From Nemertoderma westbladi (taxonomy: Eukaryota > Xenacoelomorpha > Nemertodermatida > Nemertodermatidae): a stretch of 61,472 nucleotides of DNA. How positions within the stretch are numbered: position 1 is the first letter of the stretch; each line of letters begins with the position of its first letter. The DNA lies in contig JAUCBJ010006934.1 in NCBI GenBank assembly GCA_032718475.1, positions 1 to 61,472 of the forward strand, in the 5' to 3' direction. This document shows, piece after piece, positions 42,367-51,922 of this stretch. Below the pieces are notes generated by a model. The model ran no database searches. It saw nothing but the letters and a program-made list of their open reading frames with translations, and had not been told where the DNA came from. The position numbers and the translations under genes are program-made.

Positions 42367-45300
42367 GTTGTTCGCGCTTTCAGACCTTTGGCAGTTTAAC
42401 CCGCCAAATTAGGATGTCTTCTAGATAATAAATCGCTTTTAGCCTCTGACAAGTATTTGATTCACTACACTAGTTGAAACCAATCTGTGCGCGATCATTC
42501 ACCCGTTGGATATACCCGGGAGATTGATTTCGACAGCTTAATCGTATTGCTATGTAAGCCTAATGTATTATTCGACCGACAGTATTATATAATCTCTGAC
42601 AATATTATTCACCTTCGGGAAATATTAACAGTTCCTTTAGGACGTGGCGCTCTATCTATATAAACAGAGCTATGACTTAAACTACACGCAACGATATGGC
42701 TTAGTTACAATTCACATATATGGCGCATTCTTTAGGAAATGCTTCGTTATCAGTCTCACTCATACACAATGCTGCACAATACTGCACACTGATCTGCCGA
42801 TCTTCACTGATTTTAGTCACATATAAAAGGAACACGGACCGACTCATGTAGGGTCTATCAAATAACATTAGATTCACTTCAAACCACTTTAACATAAGTC
42901 ACAATCGTTATATGTAACCTTTCTCTCTTACCTTCGGTATATCAAGAATATTGGGTTTTCGGGGTTATTTCTCGTTATTCCAATATAATGTTTATCACCA
43001 TATAATGAATAATCGACAGTAAATAGCAGTATAACAATATAAAGGTATGTACAACAAGATATATGCATTGCCCAGTTGAGTTAGGTTAGTAGGTAAGTAT
43101 TGAGTTGCACAGTGATTCAGTGATAACGGATATATGTCCTTATAATTAAGCCTACTAGTGTTAGGCTAAAAGCAGAACAGCACAAAATATTCCAAAGCCG
43201 TTCTTCCTGGCTCAGGACAGAATGATCACACTGCCCATAAAGCATTGCGTGATTTCTAGGAAATTTCTGCACAAGAACAGTAAAAACGCTCTGATTGGTT
43301 GACTGAACTGAGAGATGCCGTAGAACAAAGAAAATCGACACGTATGAATATCAGCTGTTAACCGTCGTCATAGTAACTGCTGTTCAAGAGTATCTAGCCC
43401 CTTTTGCGTCACAGAATTGCCATAGAATCATCAACTATGCCTTCCACAGTACACATACGGAGGAAATAGCTCTTAGATCCTCTAAAAAACACCGATACAG
43501 CAATAATACGGTCTCTTACACCTATTAAATCAACTACAGAGTATTTTAATGGAAAAATAAGAAAAATAACGGGGCAATTCAGCAAAGGCTTTTACACCGC
43601 TCCCAGAAAATGGGATTTTCAGTCTATAAAATATAAAAATCACAGTTTCTAAAACATAAAGATACTCTAAACAGTTAGTTTTTCTTGCGCGGACGGCGTT
43701 CACGCAGTTTCCCGAGGCCAGCAAGAGTCCTTTTCTCTTTGGGGCGAGCCACTTTACTAGAAAGGCTATAACTCCTGGGTAAAGGGTGCAATACAATTGC
43801 ATTAGAAGGTTTGGGTTTACGGTCGGTGTCTCGTCCATTTCGATATGCTTCTCCTCGAGCTGATTTTCCTCCGCTTGTCATGGGATACGTTCATCCAAAA
43901 CTCTCGCAGAGAATAGGGTTTTCTAAGCTTGATATCTTCTTAGAGATTCGAGATTTCCCAATCGAACTGAGATAAGGCCAATTCGTTTATCGATTGGACT
44001 TACTGTTATAACTTACGTTTATCTGAACAAACGCAGGTCTCTTTTTTGATCTTTATAGAATAGCGTTTAACTCGTTTCGTACAACGATCTCCTTCACCTT
44101 GATGAAGGGTTGTATCGCGTTAAACGGGAACGACCATACGGTTGGATAGTGATATTAGGTGTCCGCGTCCCAATCCGGCTAGGTAAGATGGGCGGCTAGC
44201 TAGAAATCACTGTCGGAGTGTTACCGATTAATTGTTAGGGTAGCACTAGATCTTTGAACAGTGAATACAGTCCGCGAGGATCCGCGACACCACCAGGATC
44301 GCAGGTCTGAGGTCCAACTAAGGAATGAGGAGGTTTGACCGAGTATTCCGGGACTCTGATCGTAGGTTTACTCCAGGATCGTTCGAGCCGAGTGAGCATA
44401 GGTGATACGTCAAACAAGTTTCGCTCGAAACTCCAGTAAATATAACGAGCACAACTGTGTTTAACACAATGTTTCCGGGGATGTTTATGTCTTTCCGTTT
44501 ATTGGCTGGGTCTAGGGCATTTATCGTAATAATACCAAAGACGCACGTCTGGTAGGGGAAACGCGGATGATATTTATTTGTTGTTACAATGCTTCTATCA
44601 AGAATTCCAAATATATGTTGGAGTTACCGCGTTTATTTGTTTCTTTAATGTCTTTTCTTTCGAGTTGATTTCGAATAGGATTTTCGCATTAGAATTTTGG
44701 TTTATCGTTTCGACTCCTCTGGGTACGATATGTTCGACATAGTCCGTATCGTGTAAATCGATAGAATGTCCAGTAGTTAAGAGGTCCATATATGTACCAT
44801 TACGCAGCATCGCCGCGTATTAAGCTATCAACAAACGCTTGTAAAGGTAGAGTATATCTCCCTGATACCAAGATCATCTTCTATCAACTCAACCATATCT
44901 GCTATATGAGTTTATCCATATTATAATGAGTTTATATTTAGGCGAGCGGGCGTCGCTGCCTACCCCTCTCTGCCCCCGGACAGTGCGAGATCCTCAGCGC
45001 TGGTGTCCTTTCGCCGATGTGCCTATCGCCAACGTCGTAGCTGCACAACGACTACAACAACCAGCACGAGCCACTCCACCGTCCGTCCCAAAGGCTTAGA
45101 TATACTTCAGGTTCTTATTGGAGAGTTAGGGTTACTTTCACAATTGCAACTCGCTACTGTAAACACACCTTAGTAGTAACATTCGCCTATAAACTCACAA
45201 ATACCACACACACAACTTGTCACAAATTACACACACTCGGGCCATTTGTCCGTTAGTCAATGCCTTCCAGAATGTCACTGTATTATTATGTATCCTTGGA

Positions 45301-46402
45301 TACTAGCAGTGCGCTATTTATTCCCTATGCTATTCAATGGGACAAGCTTTCTATTGTTCTTTTAACTCAATTCTAATTCTAGCGTGGTTGTTGCCATGGT
45401 GACATTATGCAAAGCTAGCGGTAGAATTAGGGTAATTCCAATGCATACAGATCTGGGATGTTATTTAATAGTAATTCTTTAATGGTCAATGTCCTGTTTT
45501 ATACATGACTTTATGAATTTTATCGGCTATTGACTATGTTTGGGAGACTTTCGCACACTCATACGCATAATAAGATAAATCTCCGCTCCCTTGATCTATT
45601 AATTAATGGAATTTTGGGAATGTTATAAATTGCGTAAAAATGGCAATTTATTAAATTCATTAAAAGGCATGAATTTAAATTTATTCCCTGAAATTTTATT
45701 ATTTGATAATTAAATTGACATATTTTGATTCTAGAACATGTCTGGGGACACAAGATCCTTAATTCTATGACAATTGTCTTTTTAAGAATATCGGTAAATG
45801 CTACGATATCTTAATTGACTAGAATTGTTGAAGGATCTGAATTTTACAGATTTTGATTTATTAGATTTGCAAATATTAAATAATTAATATTTGAGATGGG
45901 CACCGATTTATTCCAGAACTTGTCTGGGGACGTTAACCACTGATTCTAGAATTTGTCTTTCAAGTATATCGGTGGGTGCCGCGATATCTTAATCGACTAG
46001 AATTACAGATGGTCAAAGGGTTTAACAGATTTATTTTGCGTTATACGCTACTGTTAAAGGGACATCACGCTACTATATGTATTATTTAATATACGGTATG
46101 AGAGCAATATCGCACGAAGCAATGTCAGTGTGAAGAGGCAAGTCGTTTCCAAGGTCTACCCAGAGCTTGGTTTAGCCGAGACACGAGGATCTGAACTTTG
46201 CATTCCTAATACTCTGCCTACCAATAATACTTGAATATAGTAGTGGCTTTATTGTACTTTAATAAGTACGGATATGTCATCTTACTGTAGTTACGTATTT
46301 ATAATATAATACGGACAGTAAGGAAAGAGGAAAAGAATTATTTCTTGCCGTCGCACTAAATATAATATAAGTAATTACGTACGCAATGAACACAAATATA
46401 TT
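42367..46402. other. 4-kb stretch with no recognised gene
   Basis: Mostly AT-rich, with a more GC-rich patch at 44940-45110 and short open frames (43675-43881 minus, 68 aa, basic; 44235-44417 minus) that match nothing I know. It lies downstream of the minus-strand BEL/Pao element 2 and may contain its 3' sequences, but no LTR pair was recognised. Confidence 0.3.
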
Positions 46403-46548
46403 GCACTATTCTACTAAATAATCGCTAAATAATATTCTACTAAATTAAATAAAACGATTATAATAAAATTACATAGTAATACATACAGAAATATAAAAAT
46501 AATAAAATAATATAAAATAATAGAGTCACACACCCACTCCATATGTTG

Positions 46549-49500
46549 TTACGTTATGGAGTCCCTAGATGTTTGAAGGATTAGGGAGGTGGTCGTGGGA
46601 AGAGAATCTTGCCTTCCACAGTTTCCGGAGAGTCCTCCATTCCCTTCCGGTAAACACAAACGACCGACTGGGTGATTGAGTCGCTGCATCCCGAATACAA
46701 TTCCAGGTTTCCTCTTCGTCCTGGAATAGTGATGATAGAAACATCGCTCAAAGTATATGACGGCGTTACAAAGCCGATTCCAGGAGCTATAGTGGTCCGT
46801 CGCTCCCTGCAGGAGAGGTAAGAGTCCCTGCGAGACGTCTGATGTTCCAGAGCTCCAATCGCTCCCTCTGATCTTCATGAAGGATCCACTCGCGGTGGGG
46901 AGGTCCAGATCCACGGCGTCGTCCCTGGCAATATGTAATACCGACAGATTTATCCCGGGTTCAAATAACTCCGATCCACCCATCCGGGTTTTAGGTTTGA
47001 CTTTCTCCGCTCCCTTGGCTGGTCTAATCTCAGTCGGAGTAAGATGGGGAGGCCATTCATCCTCCTTACTCAGGAAGTCGGGTTCACCTAGCCGGTCTGG
47101 AGTATCTGTCAGTTCTTGAGGAGTTGCTCCTCTGGAAGCGATGTCGGCTATATTCATCGTCTTGGGGCAATATCTCCATTGATCTACATTGGAGTTAAGA
47201 TTGTCATTATCTGAGGAGTGTGGTGTTCCCTCAGTTGGGTCGTCTCCCTCACTAGTATCGTCTTCCCATTCACTCACCTGGCAGATGCGATCTTGAAGCA
47301 GTCTTTCTCTGAGCGTTCTTCGGGAAGGTCCAGTAAGGTACCAACCTACTCTAGTTCTTACCGCATAGGTCTGAAGTGGTTGCGGTTGAGCAGGTCGTTT
47401 CTCCAATGTCTCCAGCGCCTCATGCGCGTTTTGACCGATTAATATTTGTACTCCAGGATAATCGGTGTCGAATCTAGGGATGTTAAGTTGTTGGGCATGA
47501 TCATCTTCGTCCCAATTATAAGGTTCCACTTGGGTGGTAGCGAAGTTCTTTATTGCCACCATTTTGACTGACCTTATACTGTATTCTCCTAGTTTATCCT
47601 GTGGAGTGGACAACTCACCTATATAATAGTCGGCAACTACAGTAGAATTCCAAACCTGCATGATCCCTGACATGTTTAGCTTGGTTCGGAACTTGGGTTG
47701 TCCAGCAAAGATGACTTCGGCTAGTTCTTTATCGATGAATGTTCCTGTGCTACCGGAGTCCAGGAGGGCGTTCACTATATAGCTCTTCTGAGGTCCGTGG
47801 ACCCGTAACTGGACTACAGGAAATTCTCGGATTCCTATATTGGAAGTTGGCGCTTTCCAAGATGGTTGTCGATCAGAAGTAGTTAGAGTGAGGTCGCTGT
47901 CCGTATCTTTTTCATATATGAGTGCTCGATACACTGCGGTATTTATCATGTAACAGGATTCGTTTTCGTCGGAGAACTCGTCCGTATAGAATCCTTCCAT
48001 CTCAGATTGATCAGTGTCGTTCACATCACTGAATTGGACATGTAGTTGTTCGGACTCACTTACCTGACTCGGGCTGCTTCGTTCGAATTCAGTGTGCAAC
48101 AAGATATGATGTTTCGCACCACACTTTGCACACCTTATGTCAGAGTAGCAGGTTCGCCGTTGGTGTCCTTGTCTGAGGCAATTATAACATAACCGCTTAT
48201 CCCACATGACTTCTCGTCTCTCCGTTAATGATTTCTTCAGGAATTCATCACACATATTCAAATGGTGGGTCCCGTTACACAGCGCACATTTCGGTTTGAT
48301 GTTACTTACCTTATTTTGGGTAACATTGTGCACTCTCGTTCTTTCTTCGGGCTTTCTCACCTGAATTCTCTTGGGAGACGTAAGAGGAGTTTTTCTTACC
48401 TGTTCTCTCTTGTCATTGGATCGAGACTTAAATTTACTTCCCTGTTCGTTAGGTGTTTTATGGCCATCATAAGATCTTTCAGTGTCTTTCCCGCTGTCCT
48501 CTCCTTGAGAAGTCTGGCTTTCGCCATCGTCGGTATAACACACTGGTGTTACCTTTCTCCTGGAGACGGGTTTCTCACTTACCTTGTTTTCCGATGTCTT
48601 CTCTCTGGACTGCTTTATGAGCTGTAATTTCACTTCGCCATCCAATAATGTCATGAGATCAGTCATGGTAGGGTCTCGTTGTTGTTGTTCCATCATGTAT
48701 AACACTTTCTTGTCCCAGCGTGTACCTACTCCACCCTTCGGTAAAGTAGAAGCCACTGCTCTAATAACCATAGCACTCTGATACTCATGAGACTTACCTA
48801 GCCAATCTAATTGTCTGCAGATCTCCTGAATTTCATCGGAAAACTCTATAATCCCGCTGCTAATAAACTTTCGGGGCGCTACCAACTTTGCATACAAATA
48901 CCCAGCTATGTTATTCCTATTACCATACCTGATGTTTAGTGTGTCCCAAACTTGTCTTAATCCATCTGGATGTCCAATAAACTTTGACGCCATTAACTTG
49001 GGAGATCCTTCCAAGCACTCGATGAGGAATCTAAGTTTCTCTCCATTAGATAGCGCAGAGTTCTGTATGTTATCTTTGTAATATTCATTAAAAGGTAACC
49101 ATTTCATCTCATCTCCATTGAACTTGACGATCTCTCCAACCTTTACCGCTTGCCGGGCTTCGGTTCTAGCCATTTGTCGTGTAAAACTTTCTTGGGCCAT
49201 CGTGTTATTTAATATCGAGTTATCGGTATATAAATTTCTCGGATTATGATCAGGTCTATAGGGAATGTCATTATCAACAGGTTTATAATTACCCTTAATA
49301 GGGTTTACTATAGGAGTTTCTACTTCGCTAGCAGTATAGATGCGTGTAGGCTCCACACCTTGCGCATGGGATACTTCAGACCTAACGGGTTGACACATTG
49401 TTACAGGGGGTGGTGGTATACCCTTTTGTGTGTTCACTAATTTATCGCGTTCTAACGCGATACTTTGCTGCACCTTTTGCAACTCTAACCTACTTTCCCT

Positions 49501-50124
49501 TACTGTGCCCTTGAATTGCTGAACGGCCTCCTGCATCTGCCCGAGCAGGAGATCCATCCCCCGCCGTCTCTCATCCACCCATTCGACCGCCGAAGCGGGA
49601 GTCGCCAACGTTGTAGCGGGCGGACGAGGGACAACGGGCGACAAATCAGGAATATTTCGCTCGGGGTCCAGGACCTGAACTGCCTCATGGGCTGTTCTAC
49701 TGGGCACAGGTAGCTTAGTGCTGTGCAGAGGGAATTTAGAGGTAACTTCAGGGAGCACAGGTGTGTCTATCACCGAAGGGGTGATTTCAAGAACAGGCCT
49801 AATTATTTCAGGCTCATCTACTATAGTAGGGAGTCTTTCTATTTTAATTATTTGGTCTGTGGGTTCTGTACTACCTAAGTTGGTGTTATTTAGTTGCCTT
49901 CTAACAGCTGGAGGCAAATCAGGCAATTTCTGATGGTGGAATGTTCTTTTACGTCTGCTTAGACGAGATCTATTTCCTTTGCCTTCGGTATCGGTGGTAT
50001 CGCCTTCTTCAGATGATGTATATCCCTGTCTTTTGGGAGTAGATCGATTCATCATCTGCATATTACTAGCTGTTAACTGTTTATTTATGCAGTCTTGATT
50101 CTCCTGAATGTTTTCCAATTGCAC
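46549..50124 (-). CDS. BEL/Pao element 2, copy A: Gag-protease ORF lacking reverse transcriptase (1191 aa)
   Basis: The frame begins at the duplication junction (GTG, no natural start), in the middle of the Gag. It shows a DUF1759-like Gag domain (EIVKFNGDEMKWLPFNEYY), zinc knuckles (CALCNGTHHLNMC, CYNCLRQGHQRRTC, CAKCGAKHH) and an aspartic protease (ALLDSGSTGTFIDKELAE). It then passes in frame from an acidic linker straight to the end of RNase H (QWRYCPKTMNIADIASRG). The whole RT and most of RNase H are absent, and there is no integrase. The last about 60 residues appear to be read out of frame. Such an element could spread only with enzymes supplied by a relative. Confidence 0.85.
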   Translation of the reverse strand: MQLENIQENQDCINKQLTASNMQMMNRSTPKRQGYTSSEEGDTTDTEGKGNRSRLSRRKRTFHHQKLPDLPPAVRRQLNNTNLGSTEPTDQIIKIERLPTIVDEPEIIRPVLEITPSVIDTPVLPEVTSKFPLHSTKLPVPSRTAHEAVQVLDPERNIPDLSPVVPRPPATTLATPASAVEWVDERRRGMDLLLGQMQEAVQQFKGTVRESRLELQKVQQSIALERDKLVNTQKGIPPPPVTMCQPVRSEVSHAQGVEPTRIYTASEVETPIVNPIKGNYKPVDNDIPYRPDHNPRNLYTDNSILNNTMAQESFTRQMARTEARQAVKVGEIVKFNGDEMKWLPFNEYYKDNIQNSALSNGEKLRFLIECLEGSPKLMASKFIGHPDGLRQVWDTLNIRYGNRNNIAGYLYAKLVAPRKFISSGIIEFSDEIQEICRQLDWLGKSHEYQSAMVIRAVASTLPKGGVGTRWDKKVLYMMEQQQRDPTMTDLMTLLDGEVKLQLIKQSREKTSENKVSEKPVSRRKVTPVCYTDDGESQTSQGEDSGKDTERSYDGHKTPNEQGSKFKSRSNDKREQVRKTPLTSPKRIQVRKPEERTRVHNVTQNKVSNIKPKCALCNGTHHLNMCDEFLKKSLTERREVMWDKRLCYNCLRQGHQRRTCYSDIRCAKCGAKHHILLHTEFERSSPSQVSESEQLHVQFSDVNDTDQSEMEGFYTDEFSDENESCYMINTAVYRALIYEKDTDSDLTLTTSDRQPSWKAPTSNIGIREFPVVQLRVHGPQKSYIVNALLDSGSTGTFIDKELAEVIFAGQPKFRTKLNMSGIMQVWNSTVVADYYIGELSTPQDKLGEYSIRSVKMVAIKNFATTQVEPYNWDEDDHAQQLNIPRFDTDYPGVQILIGQNAHEALETLEKRPAQPQPLQTYAVRTRVGWYLTGPSRRTLRERLLQDRICQVSEWEDDTSEGDDPTEGTPHSSDNDNLNSNVDQWRYCPKTMNIADIASRGATPQELTDTPDRLGEPDFLSKEDEWPPHLTPTEIRPAKGAEKVKPKTRMGGSELFEPGINLSVLHIARDDAVDLDLPTASGSFMKIRGSDWSSGTSDVSQGLLPLLQGATDHYSSWNRLCNAVIYFERCFYHHYSRTKRKPGIVFGMQRLNHPVGRLCLPEGNGGLSGNCGRQDSLPTTTSLILQTSRDSIT

Positions 50125-50266
50125 TATTCTACTAAATAATCGCTAAATAATATTCTACTAAATTAAATAAAACGATTATAATAAAATTACATAGTAATAC
50201 ATACAGAAATATAAAAATAATAAAATAATATAAAATAATAGAGTCACACACCCACTCCATATGTTG

Positions 50267-51922
50267 TTACGTTATGGAGTCCCTAGATGTTTGAAGGATT
50301 AGGGAGGTGGTCGTGGGAAGAGAATCTTGCCTTCCACAGTTTCCGGAGAGTCCTCCATTCCCTTCCGGTAAACACAAACGACCGACTGGGTGATTGAGTC
50401 GCTGCATCCCGAATACAATTCCAGGTTTCCTCTTCGTCCTGGAATAGTGACGATAGAAACATCGCTCAAAGTATATGACGGCGTTACAAAGCCGATTCCA
50501 GGAGCTATAGTGGTCCGTCGCTCCCTGCAGGAGAGGTAAGAGTCCCTGCGAGACGTCTGATGTTCCAGAGCTCCAATCGCTCCCTCTGATCTTCATGAAG
50601 GATCCACTCGCGGTGGGGAGGTCCAGATCCACGGCGTCGTCCCTGGCAATATGTAATACCGACAGATCTATCCCGGGTTCAAATAACTCCGATCCACCCG
50701 TCCGGGTTTTAGGTTTGACTTTCTCCGCTCCCTTGGCTGGTCTAATCTCAGTCGGAGTAAGATGGGGAGGCCATTCATCCTCCTTACTCAGGAAGTCGGG
50801 TTCACCTAGCCGGTCTGGAGTATCTGTCAGTTCTTGAGGAGTTGCTCCTCTGGAAGCGATGTCGGCTATATTCATCGTCTTGGGGCAATATCTCCATTGA
50901 TCTACATTGGAGTTAAGATTGTCATTATCTGAGGAGTGTGGTGTTCCCTCAGTTGGGTCGTCTCCCTCACTAGTATCGTCTTCCCATTCACTCACCTGGC
51001 AGACGCGATCTTGAAGCAGTCTTTCTCTGAGCATTCTTCGGGAAGGTCCAGTAAGGTACCAACCTACTCTAGTTCTTACCGCATAGGTCTGAAGTGGTTG
51101 CGGTTGAGCAGGTCGTTTCTCCAATGTCTCCAGCGCCTCATGCGCGTTTTGACCGATTAATATTTGTACTCCAGGATAATCGGTGTCGAATCTAGGGATG
51201 TTAAGTTGTTGGGCATGATCATCTTCGTCCCAATTATAAGGTTCCACTTGGGTGGTAGCGAAGTTCTTTATTGCCACCATTTTGACTGACCTTATACTGT
51301 ATTCTCCTAGTTTATCCTGTGGAGTGGACAACTCACCTATATAATAGTCGGCAGCTACAGTAGAATTCCAAACCTGCATGATCCCTGACATGTTTAGCTT
51401 GGTTCGGAACTTGGGTTGTCCAGCAAAGATGACTTTGGCTAGTTCTTTATCGATGAATGTTCCTGTGCTACCGGAGTCCAGGAGGGCGTTCACTATATAG
51501 CTCTTCTGAGGTCCGTGGACCCGTAACTGGACTACAGGAAATTCTCGGATTCCTACATTGGAAGGTGGCGCTTTCCAAGATTGTTGTTGATCGGAAATAG
51601 CTAGAGTGAGGTCGCTGTCTGTATCTTTTTCATATGTGAGTGCTCGATACAATGCGGTATTTATCATGTAACAGGATTCATTTTCGTCGGAGAACTCGTC
51701 CGTATAGAATCCTTCCATCTCAGATTGATCAGTGTCGTTCACATCACTGAATTGGACATGTAGTTCGGACTCACTTACCTGACTCGGGTTGCTTCGTTCG
51801 AATTCAGTGTGCAACAAGATATGATGTTTTGCACCGCACTTTGCACACCTTGCGTCGGAGTAACAGGTTCGCCGTTGGTGTCCTCGTCTGAGGCAATTAT
51901 AACACAACCGCTTATCCCACAT
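50267..51922 (-). CDS. BEL/Pao element 2, copy B: remaining zinc knuckles, protease and RNase H tail (551 aa)
   Basis: Continuation of the copy B Gag after the 2-bp insertion: CYNCLRRGHQRRTC, CAKCGAKHH, the ALLDSGSTGTFIDKELAK protease motif, then the same in-frame RT-less junction and tail as copy A. No start of its own is expected. Confidence 0.82.
   Translation of the reverse strand: MWDKRLCYNCLRRGHQRRTCYSDARCAKCGAKHHILLHTEFERSNPSQVSESELHVQFSDVNDTDQSEMEGFYTDEFSDENESCYMINTALYRALTYEKDTDSDLTLAISDQQQSWKAPPSNVGIREFPVVQLRVHGPQKSYIVNALLDSGSTGTFIDKELAKVIFAGQPKFRTKLNMSGIMQVWNSTVAADYYIGELSTPQDKLGEYSIRSVKMVAIKNFATTQVEPYNWDEDDHAQQLNIPRFDTDYPGVQILIGQNAHEALETLEKRPAQPQPLQTYAVRTRVGWYLTGPSRRMLRERLLQDRVCQVSEWEDDTSEGDDPTEGTPHSSDNDNLNSNVDQWRYCPKTMNIADIASRGATPQELTDTPDRLGEPDFLSKEDEWPPHLTPTEIRPAKGAEKVKPKTRTGGSELFEPGIDLSVLHIARDDAVDLDLPTASGSFMKIRGSDWSSGTSDVSQGLLPLLQGATDHYSSWNRLCNAVIYFERCFYRHYSRTKRKPGIVFGMQRLNHPVGRLCLPEGNGGLSGNCGRQDSLPTTTSLILQTSRDSIT

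Noticed and set aside
43675-43881. 68-aa basic minus-strand open frame as a small host gene
   Set aside because: Short, no family recognised, overlapping another open frame; chance cannot be excluded.
44940-45110. GC-rich patch as a possible gene or CpG island
   Set aside because: The minus-strand translation has stops and no domain; a CpG-island claim needs counts I did not compute.
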